Of a stretch of 64,000 nucleotides of DNA, positions 17,515-24,901 are shown in pieces. Within the stretch, counting starts at the first letter, position 1, and each line of letters starts with the position of its first letter. Under the pieces are notes generated by a model, which saw nothing but the letters and a program-made list of their open reading frames with translations, did not search any database and was not told the DNA's origin. The DNA is from Larkinella terrae (GTDB lineage Bacteria > Bacteroidota > Bacteroidia > Cytophagales > Spirosomataceae). The translations under genes and the position numbers were made by a program. The stretch spans positions 1,397,097 to 1,461,096 of the forward strand of contig NZ_WJXZ01000014.1 in assembly GCF_009668025.1 (NCBI RefSeq), in the 5' to 3' direction.

Positions 17515-17814
17515 TTACGCCTGAACATCATACACACTCAGCTTTGTTTTCAGCCCCCGAATCTCTTCCTGCATGGTTTCGATTTTCCGGAGCAAATGGC
17601 TGATCGCATCGATTCCGTCAACGTTGATATTCAGCTCATAATACAGGTTGCTGAATTTCTCGATGGCCGGTAGCTGTTGGACTGGAATGCATTTCTGTTC
17701 TTCCACGACGGTCAGCTCAATCAGTCCGTATTCTTCCAGGGAGAATAGAAACGTATGCTCAATTTCGTACTTCAGGCAGTAGTCCTCGACTCGAATGATA
17801 TCTTCCGGCAACAT
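17515..17814 (-). CDS. cbpM: Chaperone modulator CbpM
   Basis: A 99-residue MerR-like helical protein with EDYCLKYEIEHTFLFSLEEYGLIEL near the N terminus and a C-terminal coiled coil (LLRKIETMQEEIRGLKTKL). CbpM proteins bind the J domain of CbpA and hold back its action on DnaK. It follows cbpA by 11 bp on the same strand, exactly the pairing known from enterobacteria, which supports the call more than sequence alone does. Confidence 0.88.
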   Translation of the reverse strand: MLPEDIIRVEDYCLKYEIEHTFLFSLEEYGLIELTVVEEQKCIPVQQLPAIEKFSNLYYELNINVDGIDAISHLLRKIETMQEEIRGLKTKLSVYDVQA

Positions 17815-17825
17815 AACGCAATCGT

Positions 17826-18713
17826 TTATAATTCAGCTAATTTCTTGAATAACTCCTTCTGTTCCTCCGTCAAACCGGTCGGGATTTTGACCGAATAGGT
17901 AACGTATAAATCCCCAAACTTTCCGTCCTGTTTGTACACCGGAAACCCTTTTCCTTTCAGCCGGACTTTGGTTCCGTTCTGCGTTTCGGGGCTTACTTTC
18001 AGTTTGACTTTTCCGCTCAGGGTTTCGATGGTAACATCGCCACCCAAAACCGCCGTGTACAAATCCACTTCGACGGTTTTGTAAAGATCGTCGTTAAGGC
18101 GTTTAAAATCAGCGTCTTCGGCAATCACAAACGTAATGTAGATATCGCCCGCCGGGCCGCCGTTTGCTCCCGGCCCGCCTTGCCCGGTCACTTTGATCAC
18201 CTGCCCGTTGGCAATACCGGCGGGCACCGTAATTCGGATATTTTTGCCGTTAACGGTCAGCGTGTGCTGGTGCGTCTGGTAGGCTTCCCGGAGGCTGATG
18301 TGCAGTTCGGCGCTGTAATCCTGACCCCGAAACTGGGCCTGCCGACCACTGCCGCCCCGCGGTTTTTCACCGAAGAACGATTCAAAAAAATCGGAGAAAT
18401 CACTGCCGGAAAACGCATCGCCCGAAAACCGCTGCTCACCCCGACCGGCATTTTGCTGCGATTGCCGGGCCTGCTCAAATTGCTCGGCGTGTTTCCAGTC
18501 TTCGCCATACTGGTCGTATTTTTTGCGCTTTTCGGGGTCGCTCAGCACCTCGTTGGCTTCGTTGATCTGCTGAAATCGGGTGTTGGCTTCTTTGTCGTTG
18601 GGGTTCAAATCCGGATGGTATTTCCGGGCCAGTTTTCGGTAAGCCTTTTTTATATCGTCGGTGGAGGCATCTTTCTTGATGCCGAGCGTATTGTAATAAT
18701 CGATAAATGCCAT
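17826..18713 (-). CDS. cbpA: J-domain co-chaperone CbpA/DnaJ-like
   Basis: A 295-residue class B J protein. The J domain (residues 4-70) has [18 protein letters not shown] with the HPD triad. A Gly/Phe-rich linker (about 75-130) follows, then two beta-sandwich substrate domains ([20 protein letters not shown] and [19 protein letters not shown]). There is no zinc-finger domain, which separates it from DnaJ itself. It would stimulate DnaK and deliver unfolded clients. Co-transcribed with cbpM. Confidence 0.93.
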   Translation of the reverse strand: MAFIDYYNTLGIKKDASTDDIKKAYRKLARKYHPDLNPNDKEANTRFQQINEANEVLSDPEKRKKYDQYGEDWKHAEQFEQARQSQQNAGRGEQRFSGDAFSGSDFSDFFESFFGEKPRGGSGRQAQFRGQDYSAELHISLREAYQTHQHTLTVNGKNIRITVPAGIANGQVIKVTGQGGPGANGGPAGDIYITFVIAEDADFKRLNDDLYKTVEVDLYTAVLGGDVTIETLSGKVKLKVSPETQNGTKVRLKGKGFPVYKQDGKFGDLYVTYSVKIPTGLTEEQKELFKKLAEL

Positions 18714-18966
18714 AGCGGTGTAAAACGTAAAATTCAGAAGTAAGGCGGCATTTGCTTCAACCTACAGAAACCGCCTTTCAGTTGATTTGTTCAATCGCGC
18801 GGGCGGCTTTTCAGTCGGCTGCCAATTTACGAATTGTGGGAATAATTCAAGTACAAACATCTTTCTGAAAACGGACGTGTGACTTTCCCCCCGCGCTTCC
18901 GTCTAATAAAAGGGTTCCGGAAAACCGCCGTGACACCAACCTATTTTTTGAATTCCGGCACCATGT

Positions 18967-19962
18967 ATGAAGAAGGCAGTGGCTTTGCTCCGGGATTATT
19001 TCGGGGTTTCACAACAGGAGGCAAGGGGGCTGTTGGCATTGCTGACGCTTACCGGCTTTCTGTTGCTGCTGCCAGCCGCTTATCGACTATTTGTCCCCGA
19101 CCAGGTTCCGGATACTTCCATAGCCGACAAACGGCAGCTCGACAGTTTGGTTGCTCTGCTCGAAACGGGTAAAGCCGTTGAGGATGAGCGCGCTGAAAAC
19201 AGGTCGGATCGCTACGAACCCGTTGTTGAATCCAAAAAAATTGAACGGTTTGCGTTTGATCCCAACTCCATCGACGCCGAGGGTTGGCAACGGCTGGGAG
19301 CACCCCGCTGGCTGGCCGAGCGTATCGTTCGGTACCGATCCAAAGGCGGGCAATTTCGCAGAAAAGAAGATTTGCTGAGAATCTACGATTTCTCACCGGA
19401 ACTGTACGCCGAACTGGAACCGTACATTCGATTGCGTGAGGAAAAAGTCGCTGGAAAGTCGCCGGATTCGTACCGCGACCGCTATTATAAAAATGAAACG
19501 AATGGTGATAAACCGTTGACTGCCAGTAAGTATACTTCTCCAATGGAGCGATTTAGCAAACCGGTATTGCAACCGTTCGACATTAATACGGCGGACACGA
19601 CGGCTCTGATCAAGTTGCGGGGAATTGGATCGAAACTGGCGGGTCGGATTGTGAAATTTCGGGATGCGCTGGGCGGTTTTTCGTCAACCAATCAATACGC
19701 TGAAATTTTCGGACTGGATTCGCTGGCACTCGCCGAATTGACGAAATACGGGCAGTTTCAAACACCGGTTAAAAAGGTTCTTATAAATTCTGCCACCGCC
19801 GAGGAACTGGACCGCCACGTTTATCTTTCCAAACGGCAGGCCGAAATCGTCGTCAATTACCGCACCCAGCACGGGCCGTTTTCATCGCCCGAATCCCTCC
19901 GGGCTATTCGCGTTCTGGACGCCAGAACGATTGAAAAACTGACGCCTTATCTGGAGTTTTAA
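18967..19962 (+). CDS. ComEA-like helix-hairpin-helix membrane protein
   Basis: A 331-residue protein with one N-terminal membrane helix (about residues 20-42, GLLALLTLTGFLLLLPAAY) and then three helix-hairpin-helix modules. These are FDPNSIDAEGWQRLGAPRWL, FDINTADTTALIKLRGIGSK and VLINSATAEELDRHVYLSK. Such modules bind DNA without sequence preference. ComEA relatives catch DNA during transformation, but Bacteroidota proteins of this layout have not been shown to do so. The gene stands alone, and no comEC or pilin gene is in the window. I prefer the ATG at 18967, in frame with MKKAVALLRDYFG. Confidence 0.85.
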   Translation: MKKAVALLRDYFGVSQQEARGLLALLTLTGFLLLLPAAYRLFVPDQVPDTSIADKRQLDSLVALLETGKAVEDERAENRSDRYEPVVESKKIERFAFDPNSIDAEGWQRLGAPRWLAERIVRYRSKGGQFRRKEDLLRIYDFSPELYAELEPYIRLREEKVAGKSPDSYRDRYYKNETNGDKPLTASKYTSPMERFSKPVLQPFDINTADTTALIKLRGIGSKLAGRIVKFRDALGGFSSTNQYAEIFGLDSLALAELTKYGQFQTPVKKVLINSATAEELDRHVYLSKRQAEIVVNYRTQHGPFSSPESLRAIRVLDARTIEKLTPYLEF

Positions 19963-19972
19963 TTTTTCAGCC

Positions 19973-20005
19973 AGACCTGTCAGGTTTTCAAAACCTGACA
20001 GGTCT
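19973..20005. repeat. 33-bp near-perfect palindrome ACCTGTCAGGTTTT
   Basis: AGACCTGTCAGGTTTT, a single central C, then the exact reverse complement. It lies between the convergent stop codons of the HhH gene (19962) and the LOG gene (20039), consistent with a shared terminator. The CTGTCAG word is shared with the element at 15296-15415. Confidence 0.85.
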
Positions 20006-20038
20006 AGCGGAAAAATGTTTTAACCGTTGATTTACCTC

Positions 20039-20842
20039 CTAAAAATTCGGTTTCAACAAATATTTGCTATAGAAATCATCGATGGCTTTGACGGCTTCGT
20101 CCGGCGTATCCACCAGCGAAATCAGCTTCATATCGCCGGGATTGATGTTATTTTCTTTCCCCAGCATGGTCTGCTCAATCCAGTCGACCAGACCCTGCCA
20201 GAAAACCTTGCCGACCAGAACAATCGGGAAGCGCGCAATTTTCTTTGTCTGAATTAGCGTCAACGATTCGAATAATTCGTCCAGCGTACCAAAACCGCCC
20301 GGCAACGCAATGAAGCCCTGAGCATATTTGACGAACATCACTTTCCGAACGAAGAAGAAATCAAAATTAATGTTCTTGTCGGGGTCGATATAAATGTTGC
20401 TTTCCTGCTCAAACGGGAGTTCAATATTCAACCCAACCGATTTTCCGCCCTGTTCAAAAGCGCCTTTGTTACCGGCTTCCATGATACCGGGTCCACCGCC
20501 GGTAATAACGCCGTAGCCGTGTTTGACGAGCTTGGCCGCAATTTCTTCGGCCATCTGGTAGTAGGGATTGTCCGGTTTGGTGCGGGCCGAACCAAAGATC
20601 GACACGCAGGGTCCAATTTTGGCGAGCTTGTCGAATCCTTCGACGAATTCGGCCATTACTTTGAAAATAACCCAGGAGTCGGCAATTTTTATTTCACTCC
20701 AATTTCGGTCCTGAAAAGCCTCTTTGATGCGTTGCTCATCAGGGGTGAGCAGTAATTCGTCGCGTTTGGGAAGGTCTTTTTTGATCTGGGAAACGTTCTG
20801 AGTTTCAGACCGATGTACTGTTTTTTCTGATTCCATCTGCAT
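20039..20842 (-). CDS. LOG-family Rossmann-fold protein (TIGR00730)
   Basis: A 267-residue protein with the LOG phosphoribohydrolase motifs VITGGGPGIMEAGNKGA and ALPGGFGTLDELFE (PGGxGTxxE, catalytic Glu). It opens with a ~70-residue charged extension before GPCVSIFGSART. Relatives cleave nucleoside 5'-monophosphates, giving free base (cytokinin activation or purine turnover). The extension and larger size fit the long subgroup of this family. ATG codons at 20842 and 20836 are both possible starts. Confidence 0.9.
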   Translation of the reverse strand: MQMESEKTVHRSETQNVSQIKKDLPKRDELLLTPDEQRIKEAFQDRNWSEIKIADSWVIFKVMAEFVEGFDKLAKIGPCVSIFGSARTKPDNPYYQMAEEIAAKLVKHGYGVITGGGPGIMEAGNKGAFEQGGKSVGLNIELPFEQESNIYIDPDKNINFDFFFVRKVMFVKYAQGFIALPGGFGTLDELFESLTLIQTKKIARFPIVLVGKVFWQGLVDWIEQTMLGKENNINPGDMKLISLVDTPDEAVKAIDDFYSKYLLKPNF

Positions 20843-21173
20843 TTCTAGGAGTTAGGAGCCGGAAGGGTGGAGAATTCGGGCGTTCGTGATTAGACGGTTT
20901 AACCCCAAAGGATATTCACTTTCTGACTCGCGGTTGGTGGGTATCTTTTCAGATAACGGTTCGGCAAAACCGGGGCGGTTTTCGGCCGTGTCTGTAAAGT
21001 TTCCGATATGAATTGTGTTGATGATGCTTATTTGATCGCTTACTTTGTGAAAAATATGGACAGGCAGCGGTAAAAATGCTGCTCATTTTGTCAGTCCGGC
21101 TACTACTCAGGGCAGAACCGGAACATAATAACGTAATATCGAAGTTTTAGTTTCAATAGTTAATTAAAATCCC
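20843..21173. other. 331-bp divergent spacer
   Basis: It lies between the start of the LOG gene and rpiB, so it should hold promoters for both. I see a small hairpin (AAAACCG-GGG-CGGTTTT, 20966-20982) and one weak TACTTTG box at 21051-21057 without a fitting -33 element. No ORF, tRNA or repeat family is evident. Confidence 0.5.
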
Positions 21174-21608
21174 ATGAAACCCTCAATTGCCGTTGGTGCC
21201 GATCATGCCGGTTTTGCGTATAAGCAGGAAATTGTAGCCTGGCTGGAAAAGGAAGGCTATCCGACCAAAGACTTTGGAACGTACACAGAAGCCTCCGCCG
21301 ATTACCCGGATTTTGCGCACCCTGTGGCGTCTGCCGTCGAAGCCAGCCAGTTTGACTGGGGAATCCTGGTTTGCGGCAGCGGCAATGGCGTCGCCATTAC
21401 AGCCAATAAACACCAGGGCATTCGGGCGGCCTTGTGCTGGCTTCCGGAGCTGGCTGCGCTGGCCCGCCAGCACAACAACGCCAATATTCTCTGTTTGCCG
21501 GAACGGTATATTTCGGCCGAAGACGCCCTGGAATGCGTAAAGGTGTTTCTGGCAACAGAGTTTGAGGGTGGCCGCCATCAGACGCGCGTCGGCAAGATCA
21601 GTTGTTAG
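21174..21608 (+). CDS. rpiB: Ribose 5-phosphate isomerase B
   Basis: A 144-residue RpiB. GADHAGF near the start binds substrate (Asp10, His11), Cys67 in LVCGSGNGVAITANK is the proton-transfer residue, and NILCLPERYIS is the dimer-side motif. It interconverts ribose 5-phosphate and ribulose 5-phosphate in the pentose phosphate pathway. Its 3' end overlaps the convergent membrane-protein gene by 11 bp. Confidence 0.94.
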   Translation: MKPSIAVGADHAGFAYKQEIVAWLEKEGYPTKDFGTYTEASADYPDFAHPVASAVEASQFDWGILVCGSGNGVAITANKHQGIRAALCWLPELAALARQHNNANILCLPERYISAEDALECVKVFLATEFEGGRHQTRVGKISC

Positions 21609-23025
21609 CGGTTTCCGGTTTTCGGCGATACACTCCTTCCAGTTCGGTTTTTTCGTAGAGGTCGGCCAAAGAAGGCGCGCGCTGAAAGAGTTTTTTGACA
21701 ACGCTCTCTTTGTCAATGATGTAGCTGGGGGGGTCTTTCCGGAAATGGTCGTAAACGCTGATGACACTTTCGTAATTGTCCAGATTTCGAAGGTCGTATT
21801 TGGCTAAGTCCCAGTTCAGGTACGGAGTGGCCGACTGGTTATTCTGGTAGGCACTGAGATCCTCGCCGATCACCAGAATTCGCTGCTGTTGGATGTAATT
21901 GTTGATCGGAGATTTTTTGACCTGCAAAACACTGAGCCGCCCGAGTTCCCAATTCGGCACCAGCGCCAGCGCGCCTTGGTACAGAATGAGTAACGTAAAG
22001 CCAAATACGCCCAGAAAAATCAGTTCAGCCACCCATTCCCGCCGAATGCCCTGAAAGTAATAGGACGCAAAGAAAGCCAGAGCCGGAACAAAGCTGATGA
22101 ACAGCATCGGGGCCAGGAACGGCATCAGCGCTACCGAAATGACCGCCGTCAGCGCCCAGATCATCATGATTTGCTGGCAGCGTTGCTGAAAGTTGACGTA
22201 CCGGGTTGTCTGCCGGAAAAGACTCAGCAAACCGAGCGTCCCCATCGCAAAAGGCAGGAACATCGAAGCAAGCAGGGTTTGAAAATCGGTCAGGTCGTAT
22301 TGCCGAACCCGAAAAACCGACGACAGCAAATTGCGGTTTAAGTCAGCCAGACTGTCGGCCAGGTAGTAGTACAGGAGCGTTAAAACGATCGGAAACGCAA
22401 AACCGAAGATCAGGAGGGAATGTTGCCGGAAACTCGCGCCGGTAAACAACAACAACGCCATCAGCGCCCAGAGAATGAACAGCGCCGACGGTAAATAAAA
22501 CAGGGCCGCCAGACTGATATAAAAACCGACTTCAAAAACCTCGTCGGTGGCTCCGCGCCGATCCATTTGCTTGACCAGCGTACCAAACGCCAGCAGCAGG
22601 AAAGTGGTCGACAGCAAAACCGGCGACAACGTGCTGCAATCGAACGACATATTCAGAAACAGCGCGTAGATCAGGCCGGGAATCCAGTTGCGGTCGGGGT
22701 AAATATCCCGAACGTTCATCACCCAGTTGAAATACAGCACCTGAAAAGCCGCAACGGCAGTGCCGGCTACGTGATAGGCCAGATGCGATCGTCCGAATGT
22801 AATGTCGAGTAGCCAGTAGACCAGCGCCGACAGCGGGCTGATGCTGTCCCAGATGTCGCGGTACAGCAGATTTCCGTTGTTCATCTGTTCACCGACCAGC
22901 ATCCAGTTCAGTTCCGGAACGAGGAGAGGGGGGGGGGACAGCAGAAACGGCAGTCGGATCAGGAGCAACAAAAGCATCAGACCGACAATCTGCAGAGTGG
23001 CATTTACCCGAAAAAAACTTAACAA
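21598..23025 (-). CDS. Polytopic membrane protein, GT-C-like (DUF6427-like)
   Basis: About 475 residues with roughly 10-12 membrane helices and a soluble C-terminal ~100 residues. The first loop has NGNLLYRDIWDSISPLSALV, resembling the first periplasmic loop of GT-C glycosyltransferases, although I see no clear catalytic DD/DE pair. It may be a lipid-linked sugar enzyme or a gliding-related membrane protein. No ATG opens the frame: TTG at 23025 gives MLSFFRVNATLQ, and the frame is open a little further upstream. A run of ten C on the coding strand (22928-22937) encodes SPPPL just after the first helix and could switch the gene by slippage. Confidence 0.75.
   Translation of the reverse strand: MLSFFRVNATLQIVGLMLLLLLIRLPFLLSPPPLLVPELNWMLVGEQMNNGNLLYRDIWDSISPLSALVYWLLDITFGRSHLAYHVAGTAVAAFQVLYFNWVMNVRDIYPDRNWIPGLIYALFLNMSFDCSTLSPVLLSTTFLLLAFGTLVKQMDRRGATDEVFEVGFYISLAALFYLPSALFILWALMALLLFTGASFRQHSLLIFGFAFPIVLTLLYYYLADSLADLNRNLLSSVFRVRQYDLTDFQTLLASMFLPFAMGTLGLLSLFRQTTRYVNFQQRCQQIMMIWALTAVISVALMPFLAPMLFISFVPALAFFASYYFQGIRREWVAELIFLGVFGFTLLILYQGALALVPNWELGRLSVLQVKKSPINNYIQQQRILVIGEDLSAYQNNQSATPYLNWDLAKYDLRNLDNYESVISVYDHFRKDPPSYIIDKESVVKKLFQRAPSLADLYEKTELEGVYRRKPETANN
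22928..22937 (-). repeat. Poly-C(10) tract inside membrane-protein gene
   Basis: Ten consecutive G on the plus strand, read as C10 on the coding strand, about 88-97 nt after the TTG start. Tracts of this length are prone to slipped-strand changes. Confidence 0.9.
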
Positions 23026-23133
23026 GGGATTGGTTGGTTTACCGTATATTCCATTGAATGGAACGACGAAATTACAGCTTTAAGGTGAAAGAAGTCGAAT
23101 AAAAGCCGGATATTTGCACGCGTTTAAATGAAC

Positions 23134-23211
23134 AATTAACAATGAATAATGAATTTCTGCCTGAGGTTTACCATCTATTTTATGTTCATTGTTCATTATT
23201 CATTGTTAATT
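23134..23211. repeat. 20-bp inverted repeat, AATTAACAATGAATAATG family
   Basis: 23134-23153 is exactly complementary to 23192-23211. It is in the divergent gap between the membrane-protein gene and rbfA and ends 12 bp before the rbfA ATG, so it would fold in the rbfA 5' leader. Confidence 0.85.
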
Positions 23212-23222
23212 TTTAGAATAAA

Positions 23223-23600
23223 ATGGAATCGAAACGACAACAGAAAGTATCGCGGTTGTTGCAGAAAGATTTGAGTGAAATCTTTCAACGCGACAGCCGA
23301 CACCTGTTCAATGGTGCCTTTATCACCGTTACGAACGTGCGGGTGTCGCCCGATCTGAGCATTGCGCGGGTCTATCTGAGCTTTCTGGTAACTCCGAATA
23401 AGGAATTGCTGCTGGAATCGATCAAGGAGAAAGGCAAAGCCATTCGGCAGCAACTCGCCGAACGCGTGCGTCACCAGCTCCGGATCATGCCGGAACTGCA
23501 TTTTTACCTGGACGATACGGCCGAATATGCCGCCAAAATGGACGCCATATTCGCTAATCTCGATATTCCCCCCGCGCCGGACGAAGACGATGAGGAATAA
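23223..23600 (+). CDS. rbfA: Ribosome-binding factor A
   Basis: A 125-residue RbfA. The typical start SKRQQKVSRLLQKDLSEIFQR, then ITVTNVRVSPDLSIARVYLSF with the KH-like fold, and RIMPELHFYLDDTAEYAAKM are all present. The acidic tail (PDEDDEE) is common in Bacteroidota. It helps 16S rRNA maturation in the 30S subunit. It is 3 bp upstream of a LolC/E-type permease gene, a pairing I recall from other Bacteroidota. Confidence 0.94.
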   Translation: MESKRQQKVSRLLQKDLSEIFQRDSRHLFNGAFITVTNVRVSPDLSIARVYLSFLVTPNKELLLESIKEKGKAIRQQLAERVRHQLRIMPELHFYLDDTAEYAAKMDAIFANLDIPPAPDEDDEE

Positions 23601-23603
23601 ACT

Positions 23604-24833
23604 ATGAACCTGCCCCTTTGGATCGCCCGACGGTATTTTTTCTCGAAACGCAAACGAAGTTTCATCAATCTGATCTCGCTGGTGTCGATGCTGGGCGTGG
23701 GTGTCGGAACGATGGCGCTGGTGGTTGTCCTGTCGGTTTTTAACGGCATGGAGGAACTGAACCGGATGATTTTCAAGACATTCGAAGCCGACCTCACCGT
23801 GGCGCCAGCCCAGGGCAAACGCCTGACGGTTTCGCCGGGTTTGCTGCAAACGATTCGGAAAACCGGTGAGGTGAGCCTGATTACGCAGGTGATTGAAGAC
23901 AATGCGCTGGCCCGATACCGCGATGGGCAGACGGTGGTCAAACTGAAAGGGATCGACAATTCGTACCTGCAACGCCGACAACTGGACACAGCTCTGGTGG
24001 AAGGCAGGCTGCGGTTGCAGGAAGATGGTGTAAACTACGCGCTGGTGGCCGAAGGCGTCCGGAATTCACTGCTGATTTCGCCGGAAGACATGCTGACGCC
24101 CCTGGAACTCTGGTACCCGCAAAACCGCAAGACCTACACCGTTTTGTCGGCCGACGCCTTTAATCAGGCTAATTTTTTGGTTTCGGGCGTTTTTTTTATT
24201 GAAGATAATTTCAACGATTTCGTGTTGGCTCCGCTGAGTGTTGTACGCGAGTTGGTTGGCTATCAACAAAATCAGTTATCTTCGTTGGAATTGCAGGTGA
24301 AACCGGAAGTCAATATCGCGAAACTGAAGAAATCCCTGCAGCAGCAATTGGGTGGCAAAGTGGTGATCAAAGACCGCGATGATCTGAATCCGGATCTGTT
24401 TCGGGCCATCCGAATTGAAAAACTGTTCGTGACCGTAACCCTGGCCTTTCTGGTGTTGATTGCGTCGATCAACATTTTTTTCTCGCTTTCGATGCTGGCC
24501 ATCGAAAAGAAAGATGATGTAGCGATCCTGTACGCGATGGGTGCGTCGCCGTCGCTCGTTCGGCGGATTTTTCTGTTTGAAGGCAGTATCGTCGCTTTTA
24601 TCGGCGGAATTGTCGGACTGGTGCTGGGGATTGTTCTGTGTTTGTTGCAGCAGCGATTCGGATTCGTGTCAATGGGAATTGAAAGCTCCCTAATTGACGC
24701 CTATCCGGTGAAATTACAGGCCAGAGACCTGATTATCACCACGCTGATTGTCATTATTGTGACCTCTGTGGTATCCTGGTTTCCGGCTAAAAAAGCAGCT
24801 GCTGTGTCCAAAGCCGTGGATAGTGTGCAGTAG
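23604..24833 (+). CDS. LolC/E-type ABC permease (FtsX family)
   Basis: A 409-residue permease with four membrane helices: one near residues 22-45 and three at about 270-390, flanking a large periplasmic MacB_PCD-type domain. The start NLPLWIARRYFFSKRKRSFINLIS and the FtsX block ASINIFFSLSMLAIEKKDDVAILYAMGAS are characteristic of LolC/LolE. It would extract lipoproteins from the inner membrane together with a LolD ATPase, which is not in this window. Likely translated with rbfA. Confidence 0.9.
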   Translation: MNLPLWIARRYFFSKRKRSFINLISLVSMLGVGVGTMALVVVLSVFNGMEELNRMIFKTFEADLTVAPAQGKRLTVSPGLLQTIRKTGEVSLITQVIEDNALARYRDGQTVVKLKGIDNSYLQRRQLDTALVEGRLRLQEDGVNYALVAEGVRNSLLISPEDMLTPLELWYPQNRKTYTVLSADAFNQANFLVSGVFFIEDNFNDFVLAPLSVVRELVGYQQNQLSSLELQVKPEVNIAKLKKSLQQQLGGKVVIKDRDDLNPDLFRAIRIEKLFVTVTLAFLVLIASINIFFSLSMLAIEKKDDVAILYAMGASPSLVRRIFLFEGSIVAFIGGIVGLVLGIVLCLLQQRFGFVSMGIESSLIDAYPVKLQARDLIITTLIVIIVTSVVSWFPAKKAAAVSKAVDSVQ

Positions 24834-24901
24834 ACGAATTGAAATAACTTACTAAAAAACGTTTTTTTGCGTTTTGAAGAAGGCTAAGTGAAACACGCCA
24901 T

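Noticed and set aside
21041-21060. rpiB promoter at TACTTTG
   Set aside because: Only one base between TA and TTTG and no -33 element at a suitable distance.
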